A stretch of DNA of 64,000 nucleotides from Candidatus Bathyarchaeota archaeon A05DMB-4 (lineage in GTDB: Archaea > Thermoproteota > Bathyarchaeia > Bathyarchaeales > SOJC01). Position 1 is the stretch's first letter. Each line of letters starts with the position of its first letter. Below the pieces are notes generated by a model. The model did not search any database, was not told the origin of the DNA, and saw nothing but the letters and a program-made list of their open reading frames with translations. A program made the position numbers and the translations under genes. The stretch lies in contig JABFQO010000010.1 in assembly GCA_019685575.1 (NCBI GenBank), positions 1-64,000 on the forward strand, read 5' to 3'. Of this stretch, positions 53,594 to 63,154 are shown piece by piece.

Positions 53594-55210
53594 ATGTCCT
53601 TCGAAGTTCGAGAAAAAGATATACTGGGACGAATCGGCAGGCTTGAAACAAAGTGCGGTATCGTTGAGACCCCAGTCTTGTTGCCCGTCATAAACCCGAG
53701 AATCCAACCCCTAAAACCCAAAGACATGCAGGAAAAATTGGGTTGCAAGGCATTAATCACAAACGCGTACATTCTCAAAAAACATTATGCCAAAGAAGCC
53801 GTTGAAAAAGGCGTTCATAAAATACTCGACTACAATGGTGTCGTAATGACGGATTCTGGCGCTTACCAGATTCTCATTTACGGCGACGTACAAATCGACC
53901 CTGAAGAAATCGTGCATTTCCAAGAACAAATCGACACCGACATCGCAACTATCCTAGACACGCCCACAGGCTGGAAAGTTTCAAAAGAATACGCCGAAAA
54001 AACAGTGAAGAAAACGCTGCATCAAGCCAAAAGGCTCTGGAAAATCAAAACCAGACCAGACATAGCTTGGGTTGGGCCGGTTCAAGGTGGACAACATCTC
54101 ACACTAGTCGCCAAATCCGCAAAAGAAATCGGAAAACTGCCGTTCCAAATTCACGCTTTGGGCAACCCAACTGCAGTCATGGAGCAGTATCTTTTCGACG
54201 TGCTTGTGGACATGATTATGGCGGCTAAGATTAACTTGCCCCTTGAACGACCGTTGCATCTTTTCGGCGCGGGGCATCCTTTTATGTTTTCTCTTGCGGT
54301 TGCCTTGGGCTGCGACATGTTTGACTCGGCTGCGTATATTTTGTACGCTCGTGAAGGCAGATACATGACAGAACATGGAACAGCTAGGTTAAATGAACTC
54401 GAATACTTCCCATGTTCTTGCCCAATCTGCACGAGAAACAGCCCGGCTGACTTGTTAGCTAAACCTCGAGAAGAAAAGCAGCGGTTATTAGCTGAGCACA
54501 ACTTGTACGTAAGCTTCGCGGAATTAAGACGAATTAAACAAGCGATAAGAGAAGGAAGACTCTGGGAGCATCTTGAAATGCATGCGCACTCGCATCCTGC
54601 TCTTCTACAAGCGGTTAAACACTTGAAAAAATACGAGGACTATTTGGAAAAACACAGTCCCGTAACTAAAAACTGCGGACTATTCTTCTACAACTCTGTT
54701 AGCCTCAACCGTCCCGAAGTTGTGCGTCACAGAAAAAGAATACTCGAACGCTATACGCCGCCAAAGGACGCCAACGTTCTAATTTTGCTTCCCCAAACTC
54801 AGACGAAACCCTTTAGCAAATCACGAGAATGGCGAAGCATAATCGCTAAGGTACGACGGGAGCTTGATGGAAAAAGCAAGCAAATCCATGTTTGTACGTA
54901 CGCTGCGCCCTTTGGCATAGTGCCCAATGAATTAGACGAGGTTTATCCGTTATCTCAGCACGAGGTTGCGGTTCCGCTTGACAAGGAAACCATTCAATAC
55001 GTGGGACAACAAGTCCAAGCGTATGTTACGAAGATGGGTTACAAAAAAGTAATACTGCTGGAAAACAATGAACCATTCGGAAAGACGATAACAAACCTTT
55101 GCAGACAGGCTTGTAGAAAAAATGGCATCTCTTTTTTAAACCTACATAGAAAAAATAAAACAGACAAAACGGTTGCCCAAGAAATTTTAGACGCTATAAA
55201 AAGCGGGTGA
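53594..55210 (+). CDS. tgtA: Archaeosine tRNA-guanine transglycosylase with ArcS-like C-terminal domain
   Basis: 538 aa. It swaps G15 of tRNA for preQ0, the first step to archaeosine. N-terminal TIM barrel with VMTDSGAYQI (catalytic Asp) and VGPVQGG, a zinc site CSCPIC. The C-terminal part from about 390 resembles the DUF5591 domain of archaeosine synthase, with LPQTQTKPFSKSREW where that enzyme has PCxxxKPYxxSxxH, so Cys and His are missing. No clear PUA domain follows. ATG 53594 chosen; TTG 53585 is upstream. Confidence 0.92.
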   Translation: MSFEVREKDILGRIGRLETKCGIVETPVLLPVINPRIQPLKPKDMQEKLGCKALITNAYILKKHYAKEAVEKGVHKILDYNGVVMTDSGAYQILIYGDVQIDPEEIVHFQEQIDTDIATILDTPTGWKVSKEYAEKTVKKTLHQAKRLWKIKTRPDIAWVGPVQGGQHLTLVAKSAKEIGKLPFQIHALGNPTAVMEQYLFDVLVDMIMAAKINLPLERPLHLFGAGHPFMFSLAVALGCDMFDSAAYILYAREGRYMTEHGTARLNELEYFPCSCPICTRNSPADLLAKPREEKQRLLAEHNLYVSFAELRRIKQAIREGRLWEHLEMHAHSHPALLQAVKHLKKYEDYLEKHSPVTKNCGLFFYNSVSLNRPEVVRHRKRILERYTPPKDANVLILLPQTQTKPFSKSREWRSIIAKVRRELDGKSKQIHVCTYAAPFGIVPNELDEVYPLSQHEVAVPLDKETIQYVGQQVQAYVTKMGYKKVILLENNEPFGKTITNLCRQACRKNGISFLNLHRKNKTDKTVAQEILDAIKSG

Positions 55211-55216
55211 TTAAAG

Positions 55217-56095
55217 ATGAAACAAGAAATTCTTGTCCGAGAAGCGAAATCGTCTGATAAAGAGGCCGTGCTGAGGTTTTGTGAACAAACCTTCGAGTGG
55301 GGCGACTACATCGCAGACGTTTGGGATTACTGGTTGACCGACCCAACGGGCAAAATCTTCGTCGCCACCGACAAGGATACTCCGGTGGGCATAGTTCACG
55401 TGACAATTCTGAAAACTGGTGAGGCATGGTTGGAAGGCGCAAGAACCGCGCCCGAATACCGACGCAAGGGAGTCGCTTCGCTGCTTAACAAAGCATGCAT
55501 AGAATTTGCCGTTGAGAAGGGCGCGAAGATTGCCAGGTTGATTACAGATTCGACTAATGTTGTCGCTCAAGCCGCGTTAGCGAAACTAGGCTTTAGTCAA
55601 ATTAGCGACTGGGCTCTGATGGAGCTTGACGGTTGTAGACTCGAGGCGTCAGAGAATGTTCGTTGGGCAGAGAAATCCGACGTTGACGATGTTTTGCGGT
55701 ATTTTGACGGCTCAGAATGCTTCAGAAAGTCTGCCGGCTTGTATACGATTCTTTTTAGATGGATGACCCTTGACTCGAAAGCGTTGGAGAGGTTTATTGA
55801 AAGAAAGATGGCGTTGGTCTACGAAAAATCATCAAAAATTCAAGGGTTGCTCATGTTCGATGACACAGTGAAATGGGCATGGCGGAAAAACAGCGTCCAA
55901 ACATGCTATATCGACGGAAACTTTATTGCCGCTTTAAACTTGGGAAGAGCCCTAAAAAGACACTGCTACAACGAGGGAATAGCCAAAATCTATGGAACCA
56001 TGTGCAACCACACGCCTTTACTCGAAGCTTTTTCTGAACTGGGCTTTGTTAACCACAACCACACAGAACTGGTTTACGAAAAAAGACTTGTCTAA
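55217..56095 (+). CDS. Two-domain GNAT acetyltransferase
   Basis: 292 aa. First GNAT unit at about 5-145 with the acetyl-CoA motif ARTAPEYRRKGVASLL; the second half (about 150-290) looks like a degenerate GNAT fold. Starts six bases after tgtA. Substrate unknown. Confidence 0.82.
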   Translation: MKQEILVREAKSSDKEAVLRFCEQTFEWGDYIADVWDYWLTDPTGKIFVATDKDTPVGIVHVTILKTGEAWLEGARTAPEYRRKGVASLLNKACIEFAVEKGAKIARLITDSTNVVAQAALAKLGFSQISDWALMELDGCRLEASENVRWAEKSDVDDVLRYFDGSECFRKSAGLYTILFRWMTLDSKALERFIERKMALVYEKSSKIQGLLMFDDTVKWAWRKNSVQTCYIDGNFIAALNLGRALKRHCYNEGIAKIYGTMCNHTPLLEAFSELGFVNHNHTELVYEKRLV

Positions 56096-56144
56096 ACGAA
56101 TTTTCAAAGTTGGCACTCCTCAAAAATCTCTTTTAATTTTAAGT

Positions 56145-56766
56145 TCATGGGATGATAAAGCGGATGGTCTTTGCAGAAATCGAGTCCGCGTAAAGTTCTG
56201 TTTTGTTCCACGTGGGCGGCTTCGCGTCCTTGGTTGTTGGTAACCACGTAAGATGTATAGTGAAACATTGGTCTCTATGCTTAGTTTTGTGTCGCACTTT
56301 AAACGAATCTATCATTTTGAACCCGAGTTTTTCCATCTGGTCCTTTTTCATCCATGGGCTCCAATGGTCCTCGAGAGCGATTGTGGAAGCCGTGGATTTT
56401 GTTTTCACTTTCTATCATATCGTTTAGCAATAGTCTTCCAAACTTGTGTCCTTTTGCCTTCCTTAGCACCCAAATACGATGCATGATGATAATCTTGTTA
56501 CCATTTATTGGAAACCCAGAAACCTCTGCGGGCGCGTATTCTATTTGTCCAATGACGTTTTCGTCGCAGGTTAGGAGTTTTTTGCGGAAGCCCTTCGGAA
56601 GGGCTTTGGTTACGTAAGCGTGCCTTTTCTTGTATTTTCGGAAAGGTGCCGGCGCGAGGCATTTGTAGAGGTATTTTTGATGCTTGGGGTTTTGGGTGAT
56701 GTCGATGATTTTTGCTTTGGAACGAGTTTTCATTTTGTTCAGTAGGCGTCTTTGTTTTCTTGACAT
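56145..56766 (-). pseudogene. GNAT-like protein broken by one frameshift
   Basis: From ATG 56766 the frame reads a basic N-terminus and a GNAT-like core (IMHRIWVLRKAKGHKFGRLL). At about 56390-56405 (GAAAACAAAATCC) the +1 frame continues with TIALEDHWSPWMKKDQMEK, the expected next family segment, to a stop at 56145. A single indel accounts for it: a real pseudogene, an assembly error or, less likely, programmed shifting. Confidence 0.7.
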
Positions 56767-56838
56767 AAAGGTCTTTTTGGCCGTTGAGGCGTAAATTTAT
56801 TCAGTGTTTTGAGAGAATAGTGTTCTCTGGTGACGTTG

Positions 56839-57876
56839 TTGGGTGTAGATTTGAAGGATTTGGTTCCGAAGACAGTCGTGTCGCTGGAAACCTTAGGCGG
56901 CAAATCGATTGCGATCGATGCCTATAACGCGTTGTATCAGTTTCTCGCCATAATTCGACAACCAGACGGCACGCCACTGAAAGACAGCAGCGGCAAGATC
57001 ACAAGTCACTTAAGTGGATTATTGTACCGAACCGCGAACCTCGCTGAAATGGGCATAAAAACAGTTTACGTTTTCGACGGCGCCCCACCCGCCCTAAAAG
57101 AGGTTGAAATCAAGCGTCGCATGCAAATCAAAGAAGAAGCCACAATCAAGTACGAAAAAGCCTTGGCTGAGGGAAAAATGGAAGAAGCCCGCACGTATGC
57201 GCAGATGACAAGCCGACTCAAAGACTACATGGCTGAAGACAGCAAACGTCTCCTAAACTTGATGGGCATTCCATGGATACAAGCGCCAAGCGAAGGCGAA
57301 GCACAAGCAGCACATTTGACTAAGAAAGGCGCGACAAACTTTTGCGCCAGCCAAGATTACGACAGCATTCTTTTCGGCGCGCCCCTGCTTATCCGCAATG
57401 TTACAATAAGCGGAAGGAGAAAATTGCCCGGCAAACCAGTTTACGTTGAGGTAGTGCCTGAAATTGTGGAACTGGACAAGACGCTCAAGACATTGGGTAT
57501 TACCTACGAGCAACTTGTTGACTTGGGCATTCTGATCGGGACAGACTATAACCCTGAAGGCGTGAAGGGCATAGGGCCGAAAACCGCGCTCAAACTCATC
57601 AAGGAGCATGGAAGCCTTGAAAAAATTTTGGAAACAACTCTTAAAGACGCCAAATTTCCCGTAGAACCGCAGAGAATTCGCGAAGTTTTCTTGCATCCTA
57701 GGGTTAGGGATGATTACAAGTTGGAATGGCGAGAACCTGACATCGAAGGCGTAGTTGATTTCCTCTGCCGAGAAAAAGACTTTACAGAAGATCGCGTCAG
57801 AAAAGCATTAGAAAAAATGACCGCGGGTATGAAAGAAACCAAGGCTAAAACAACGTTAGAAAAATGGTTCGGTTAA
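56839..57876 (+). CDS. fen: Flap endonuclease 1
   Basis: 345 aa, taken from TTG 56839 so that the product begins MGVDLKDLVP, the conserved start; GGTGA is six bases before. It removes 5' flaps in replication and repair. N region with FDGAPPALKE, I region with SEGEAQAAHL and SQDYDS (metal Asp), HhH GTDYNPEGVKGIGPKTA, and a C-terminal PCNA-binding box (TLEKWFG). Confidence 0.96.
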   Translation: MGVDLKDLVPKTVVSLETLGGKSIAIDAYNALYQFLAIIRQPDGTPLKDSSGKITSHLSGLLYRTANLAEMGIKTVYVFDGAPPALKEVEIKRRMQIKEEATIKYEKALAEGKMEEARTYAQMTSRLKDYMAEDSKRLLNLMGIPWIQAPSEGEAQAAHLTKKGATNFCASQDYDSILFGAPLLIRNVTISGRRKLPGKPVYVEVVPEIVELDKTLKTLGITYEQLVDLGILIGTDYNPEGVKGIGPKTALKLIKEHGSLEKILETTLKDAKFPVEPQRIREVFLHPRVRDDYKLEWREPDIEGVVDFLCREKDFTEDRVRKALEKMTAGMKETKAKTTLEKWFG

Positions 57877-57881
57877 CGTTT

Positions 57882-58590
57882 TCACGCGCGATGCCCGTAC
57901 CTGCCAGTTAAAGGTACAAAAGCCACGTCGCCTAGATTCTCCTTCACAACACGCCCATCGCTTACTTTTCTGACCCGCATTAATGTTTGGAATAAATGTA
58001 CGCCACCAACAGGCAAAACCAGAACCCCGCCCACCCGCAACTGTTCAATCAACGGAGGAGGAATCTCAGGCGCGGCTGCCGTGGCCAAAATGCGGTCAAA
58101 AGGCGCTTTTTCCGCGTACCCCAAAGACCCGTCTCCATGAATTATGGTTACTCGGTCGCTGAACCCAGATGTTTCCAAGTTTTTCTTTGCCAATTCAGCG
58201 AGTGCGTCGACTATTTCGACTGTGTAGACATGACCCCATTTTTCCTTAGCCACGCTGCTGGGTGCAACGGTTTCCGCTATCGTCGCCGAGTGCCATCCGC
58301 AACCCGCCCCGACTTCCAACACTTGATGCCCCAATTCCAGTTCGAGGGCTTCATTCATTATCGCAACCATGTTTCGCCCAACAAAGCCTGAAAACCTTGT
58401 TGTGTGGCGCGCTTACGGTTTGTCCCCAACCGATCGGAAGTGGAGCATCCACAGTGCTGTAGGATTTTGCTTCGTCTGGCAGAAACTTTTCGCGGGGAAC
58501 CAGACGCATGGCGCGGATAACGCCGGGAGAGCGGAGAATGCCTTCTTGAATTAATGAGTTGACTAGTTTTTCCCACGCTTGATTATTCAA
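57882..58590 (-). pseudogene. pcm: Protein-L-isoaspartate O-methyltransferase, frameshifted
   Basis: N-terminal part 58590-about 58395 (TTG start, VDAPLPIGWGQTVSAPH) and C-terminal part to 57882 (LEVGAGCGWHSATIAE, the SAM site) are in different frames. The +1 frame before the second part reads TRFSGFVGRNMVAIMNEAL, joining the two smoothly near 58398. The enzyme repairs isoaspartyl residues. One-base indel, second such case within 2 kb. Confidence 0.8.
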
Positions 58591-58638
58591 GTATTCTTCC
58601 TCGATTAGAAAACATAGCAGAGAAGTCGCCTTAAGGCT

Positions 58639-60462
58639 TTACTTTACGGTTACAGATTTGGCAAGGTTCCGAGGCTTGTCAGGATCGCATCCCCGCTCCA
58701 GCGCCATGTAATAAGCAAACAACTGCAAAGGCACAACATATGGAATAGGCGACAAAACCTCGGGAATCCCTTTTGGCACTTCAATGCAGTCGTCTGCTAA
58801 TCGTTTAATTTCCTCATCATCCTCCTCGCACAAAGCGATTATCAGGGCTCCTCGGGCTTTCATTTCCATAATGTTCCCAATCAACGTTTTACGAGTGTCG
58901 TCCTTAGGACAAATGAAAACAACCGGGAAGCCCTGTTCCACGAGACTGATAGGTCCGTGCTTGCTTTCCCCTGCTGGAAACGCGATCGCAGGCACATAGG
59001 CAATTTCCATAAGTTTCAGTCTACCTTCTAACGCCGTAGCGTAACTTATGCCTCTTCCTAGGAAAAAGAAACATGATTTGTCTTTGTATTTATTGGCGAG
59101 TTGTCTAATTTTCTCCATCTGCGTTTTTAGGATGGTTTCCACCATGTCGGGTATTTGCGTAACTTTTTCTTCTAAAAAGTCAATCTCGTCCTGAGAAACC
59201 TTACCACGCATCTTGGCCAACCTAAGCGCAAGTTGCGAAAGAACTGACAATTGCGCCGTAAAAGTTTTCGTAGCAGCAACGCCGATTTCAGGTCCCGATT
59301 GTTGGCCGATGTAAACTCGTGAAACGCGGGTCAACGTAGAACCGATAGTGTTTGTTAATCCTAAGATGGTTGCGGCGCGTTGACGTGCAGTTTCTACGGC
59401 TGCAAGCGTGTCTGCTGTTTCGCCAGATTGGCTGACGGCGAGTATGGTGCTATCGATGTTTACGGATTTACCGTGCTGCTCATTAAACTCTGAAGCAATC
59501 ACTGGATTGGTTATGTGAAAGGCAAGTTTAGAAAAAATATACGACGCCGCTAAGCAAGCGTGATAACTCGTGCCGCAAGCAACAAGGAAAAGTTGTCCCG
59601 CTCTATCTAAGAAAGTCGCCATCAACTCCAAATAGTGCTCCTGCAAACGCAAAGTATTCCGCAACGTGAGTGGCTGCTCCATTATTTCTTTCAACATAAA
59701 ATGCGGGTAGCCTTGTTTCTCGGCCATTTCTGGTGTCCAGTCGATGATTTTGGGTTCGCGGATTACGGGCTTTAGGTCGGCGATCTTCCAAATTTCGTAG
59801 CCGTTTTCGCGGAGAACGACCAGTTCGCCGTCTTCAACGATCACGACTTTATTGGTTAAAGGGAGAAATGCAGGGATGTCCGAGGCGCAGTAAACTCCGT
59901 TTTCGCCTAGTCCCAGCGTAAGCGGGCTTTCCTTTCTTGCGCAAACGATTTTGTCCGGCTCTTTTGATGAGACCACGGCGATCGCGTATGAACCTTCCAG
60001 TCGCCTCACGGTTTCAACAACGGCTCCCTTCAAGTCCAGCCCCTCGTGCATTTTCTCTTCAACAAGGTGGGCAATAATTTCTGTGTCTGTTCTCGACTTG
60101 AAAAAGTGTCCGCGGTCCTCCAACTCCTTCTTCAACTCGGCAAAGTTTTCGATAATGCCGTTGTGAACTACGGCGATTTGTTCTTCACAGTCAGTGTGAG
60201 GGTGAGCGTTTTGTTTTGTCGGTGCGCCATGAGTAGCCCACCTCGTGTGTCCGACGCCGATTTTCCCGGGCAAATCATCCAGATTGTGGAGCATGTGCAC
60301 CTCGTCAATTTTTCCAGAGTCCTTTTTGATGAAAAGTCGCCCATCGGCTATTGTCACTTCTCCGACTGAGTCGTAGCCCCGGTACTCGAGACGCTTTAGA
60401 GCAGAATGTATCGTGCTCGCCACTTCGCTATTTTTCAGTATACAACCAAATATTCCACACAT
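58639..60462 (-). CDS. glmS: Glutamine-fructose-6-phosphate aminotransferase (isomerising)
   Basis: 607 aa. N-terminal glutaminase with nucleophile C2 (MCGIFG), HTRWATHG and HNGIIENF; two SIS domains from about 280 (CGTSYHACLA, SQSGETADT) and the catalytic C-terminal loop DKPRNLAKSVTV. It makes glucosamine-6-P, feeding glmM and glmU in this window. TATA-like TTTATAG lies about 65-70 bases upstream, leaving a 40-nt leader with a small GCAAA/TTTGC hairpin. Confidence 0.96.
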   Translation of the reverse strand: MCGIFGCILKNSEVASTIHSALKRLEYRGYDSVGEVTIADGRLFIKKDSGKIDEVHMLHNLDDLPGKIGVGHTRWATHGAPTKQNAHPHTDCEEQIAVVHNGIIENFAELKKELEDRGHFFKSRTDTEIIAHLVEEKMHEGLDLKGAVVETVRRLEGSYAIAVVSSKEPDKIVCARKESPLTLGLGENGVYCASDIPAFLPLTNKVVIVEDGELVVLRENGYEIWKIADLKPVIREPKIIDWTPEMAEKQGYPHFMLKEIMEQPLTLRNTLRLQEHYLELMATFLDRAGQLFLVACGTSYHACLAASYIFSKLAFHITNPVIASEFNEQHGKSVNIDSTILAVSQSGETADTLAAVETARQRAATILGLTNTIGSTLTRVSRVYIGQQSGPEIGVAATKTFTAQLSVLSQLALRLAKMRGKVSQDEIDFLEEKVTQIPDMVETILKTQMEKIRQLANKYKDKSCFFFLGRGISYATALEGRLKLMEIAYVPAIAFPAGESKHGPISLVEQGFPVVFICPKDDTRKTLIGNIMEMKARGALIIALCEEDDEEIKRLADDCIEVPKGIPEVLSPIPYVVPLQLFAYYMALERGCDPDKPRNLAKSVTVK

Positions 60463-60624
60463 TTTTAACGAAACCTCAATGTACGTCGCAAAGCCTTTTG
60501 CAAGTCTATCTTCACACGCGTGCGTCTATAAACGTTTTTAAGTATCAATTCTTACTCCTAAAACAGTTTTTTTAACGGTACTTCAACACGCTCCTCGGTA
60601 GCCGTTGGAACCTTTAATAAAATA

Positions 60625-60632
60625 TTTATAAA
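60625..60632 (+). promoter_or_regulatory. TATA box of the winged-helix/S-layer-like gene
   Basis: TTTATAAA preceded by AAAATA. About 25 bases downstream lies GGAAG (60654-60658) and then ATG 60668, so the leader is short. Confidence 0.6.
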
Positions 60633-60667
60633 GGCACTTTCTAAGCCATAGTTTGGAAGCCTTCGCG

Positions 60668-61633
60668 ATGAAGAAAAAATTGCTTCTCGACAAAAAGGGT
60701 AAAGCAGTTCATGAAGCAAAAGACATAGCCATGTATGACGACCCGGAGCAGTTGAAAAAAATCTTGAACAAGCTCACGTGGAAGATTCTGCTGTTACTCA
60801 GCGAAAAGGACATGTACCCCATGGAGATTGCGAGGAAGCTTGAGGTTCATGAGCAAATTGTTTACTATCATATTCGAAAGTTATTGAAGGCCGGTGCGAT
60901 TAGTTTGGTGAAAGAGGAAGACAAGAAAGGGGCTCTGGCCAAATATTATCGTCCAACTTTTCCCGCTTTCGGCGTTGAGCTTCCTTTTGGGTATCAGAAG
61001 GTTGCTGTGCCGTTGCCGTCTGTTTTGGACACTAATCTGAAACGTTTCTTAAGCCCCACGCTTGGAACTGACGGCATCTTTGATGGGAAAATTGTTGTTG
61101 GAAGCCCGACGCCTCATGGTCCGTTTAAGACTGTTGCAAGGGATGGGCATTATGCTGCTTATTTGGCGTTCTTTTTGGGTGGTTTCGTAAGGTTTCCAGA
61201 CGAGTTTGTGATAAAACTTGACGTGGACGTGAAAGCCGAGAAAGAAGAGAAAGAAAACTTGATTCTGGTGGGTGGACCGGGCACTAATCTTTTGACCCAA
61301 GAAATTAACGATTACTTGCCCATTCGATTCAACATGACTCCTTCAAAGCACGGCTTTCTTTTCGGCGGGCTCGTTTCAAGCAAAACAAAAAACATGTACA
61401 CCGAAGATGATGTAGGCGTGGTTGCCAAGATTGCGAACCCGTGGGACAAGGAGAAACGCATCATACTATTAGCCGGTAACAAAGCCGTCGGCACGAAAGC
61501 CTGTGTGCTCGCGCTTGTTAAGTTCTGGAAGCAAACGCTGAAAAATTATGGGGAAGAGCCTTTTGCCACCGTGATTAGGGGGCTTGACTTGGACGGCGAC
61601 GGGAAAGTTGACTCTGTCGAGGTGCTGGAATAA
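60668..61633 (+). CDS. Winged-helix (ArsR-like) protein with S-layer-like C-terminal region and EF-hand loop
   Basis: 321 aa. Residues about 25-95 form a wHTH (MYPMEIARKLEVHEQIVYYH). The C-terminal half has ILVGGPGTNLLTQEINDYLP, IANPWDKEKRIILLAGNKA and GTKACVLAL, segments of the kind seen in archaeal S-layer outer domains. The end is DLDGDGKVDSVEV, a calcium-binding EF-hand-type loop. No signal peptide or membrane helix, so it appears to be cytoplasmic in spite of these parts. Role unknown. Confidence 0.75.
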   Translation: MKKKLLLDKKGKAVHEAKDIAMYDDPEQLKKILNKLTWKILLLLSEKDMYPMEIARKLEVHEQIVYYHIRKLLKAGAISLVKEEDKKGALAKYYRPTFPAFGVELPFGYQKVAVPLPSVLDTNLKRFLSPTLGTDGIFDGKIVVGSPTPHGPFKTVARDGHYAAYLAFFLGGFVRFPDEFVIKLDVDVKAEKEEKENLILVGGPGTNLLTQEINDYLPIRFNMTPSKHGFLFGGLVSSKTKNMYTEDDVGVVAKIANPWDKEKRIILLAGNKAVGTKACVLALVKFWKQTLKNYGEEPFATVIRGLDLDGDGKVDSVEVLE

Positions 61634-61651
61634 CCGCGCGTTGGGTCTCTT

Positions 61652-62083
61652 ATGAAAGTAGTCGAAATAATCCACGCAAAGGGTCATGAAAACATTCTTT
61701 CCACCAACAAAACAACGTTCGAAATCACAAAAGAAAACCATCTAACAAAACGGGGCGACTGCATAATCGCCGTGAACGCAAACAAGGCTGCCGCCGATTT
61801 AAGCCGAGAATTCAAAGAGACCGTGCGTAAAGAAAATGCACGATTGACAATAGTGATTGAAGTTGATGAAGAAAAAGAAGTTGTGAACGCCTTTGGAAGC
61901 CCACACTTATCCTTCACGCATTTAACCGACTTGGTTGTGCGAAAAAGCAACTTCATCTGCAGCCGAACACTCGCCATTCGAGCAGATAAAGCCGCAAAAG
62001 ACTTTTCCAGAATCTTCGTGAAAAAACTGCAAAACCCAAAACAAACGGCAACAATCACGTTGATCGCTGAAGCGGCTATTTGA
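61652..62083 (+). CDS. DUF371 family protein
   Basis: 143 aa archaeal protein of unknown function. Start KVVEIIHAKGHENILSTNKTT and the repeated Asn/Lys-Ala-Ala-Asp (ANKAAADLSREF; ADKAAKDFSRIF) are characteristic. The repeat suggests an internal duplication. Stop overlaps the convergent trm5 end by eight bases. Confidence 0.82.
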   Translation: MKVVEIIHAKGHENILSTNKTTFEITKENHLTKRGDCIIAVNANKAAADLSREFKETVRKENARLTIVIEVDEEKEVVNAFGSPHLSFTHLTDLVVRKSNFICSRTLAIRADKAAKDFSRIFVKKLQNPKQTATITLIAEAAI

Positions 62084-63140
62084 TTTGGGCATCCACCACA
62101 ACTTGCCACGTGTAAGGCGCAGTGGCGCGAACGGGTTTTGACAATAAAACCTTGTTCACTTTGCGGTTTGCTTTTTCTACTGCTTTGATCAACCGAAGTT
62201 TGGACGCTGTGGGTGTACGGGTGTTGGCGAATTCATAATAATGCATAATACCTCCGGTTGGCTTTATGGCTCTGCATGCCACGTCAACGTATTCCATTGC
62301 TTTTTCAGGTAGATTCATGAGCACTCTGTCAGCGACTCCGTTGAGGCGATCGTGCACAATTTGTCTAACATCGCCCAAGACCGCTGTTACTTTGTCTGCA
62401 ACTTTGTTCGCTGCGATGTTTCTGGTTAAGAGTTCAATCGCCTCTGGATTAAAATCCACTGCATAGACATGTACATTCTTGTGTCGTTTAGCGATTTGAA
62501 TAGCGAACGGACCAACGCCTGAAAACATGTCGACGACTGTTTCACCTTCGCTCACCGTGCTCGCTATTCTTGCATGCTCGCTGGAAAGCCGCGGTGAAAA
62601 ATACGCCTTAGAAAGATCGACGTAAAAAACACACCCGTTCTCCTTGTGCACCGTGGCAGTTTTTGCTTCTCCGGCTATTGGTTCAAATTCTCTTGTGCGG
62701 TGTACTCCTTTTATCGGGCTTGCTTTAGCGAGAACAGTGTGCACACGTTTATTCGTAGCCATAATTGCTTGTCCAATCTTATCCTTATACCTCACCAGTT
62801 CTGGAGGCACCTCGATTACCGCGATATCGCCCACAAAATCCACCGCGTGCGGAAGGCTGGCAATTAGATGCGGCGGCATCTCCTTCTCCATTAGGTCTAC
62901 GAAAGTTTTTGGTTGCAGTTTTTCAGTGGCAAAATCGTGAACAGAAACTTCTAGAGTCTGAAGGTTTTTTCTTAGTTTCTTGAGTTCATTCGCGTCTGGC
63001 TTTCTTGATACAGGTATGTAGAGGCTGTCGTCTTTTTGCTCGATTTTTAGGTTTCGGTTGAAGAGATTAAACTGTTTAAGGAGAGTTACCGTTTTTTCGC
63101 CCTTGGTTTTGTGGATTTTTATGCATGGTGAGGTTGGCAA
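62076..63140 (-). CDS. trm5: tRNA (guanine-37-N1)-methyltransferase Trm5
   Basis: 354 aa, TTG start. The D1-D2-D3 layout of archaeal Trm5: N-terminal domain, then VDLSKAYFSPRLSSEHARI, SAM site VVDMFSGVGPFAIQIA, and MNLPEKAMEYVD (NPPY-equivalent NLP). It makes m1G37, which guards reading frame. Whether it also acts in wyosine synthesis is unknown. Confidence 0.93.
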   Translation of the reverse strand: MPTSPCIKIHKTKGEKTVTLLKQFNLFNRNLKIEQKDDSLYIPVSRKPDANELKKLRKNLQTLEVSVHDFATEKLQPKTFVDLMEKEMPPHLIASLPHAVDFVGDIAVIEVPPELVRYKDKIGQAIMATNKRVHTVLAKASPIKGVHRTREFEPIAGEAKTATVHKENGCVFYVDLSKAYFSPRLSSEHARIASTVSEGETVVDMFSGVGPFAIQIAKRHKNVHVYAVDFNPEAIELLTRNIAANKVADKVTAVLGDVRQIVHDRLNGVADRVLMNLPEKAMEYVDVACRAIKPTGGIMHYYEFANTRTPTASKLRLIKAVEKANRKVNKVLLSKPVRATAPYTWQVVVDAQIK

Positions 63141-63154
63141 ATTGGAGCACCTTT

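Noticed and set aside
60463-60560. glmS ribozyme or riboswitch in the glmS leader
   Set aside because: The predicted leader is only about 40 nt with one 5-bp hairpin, far too short for the bacterial ribozyme.
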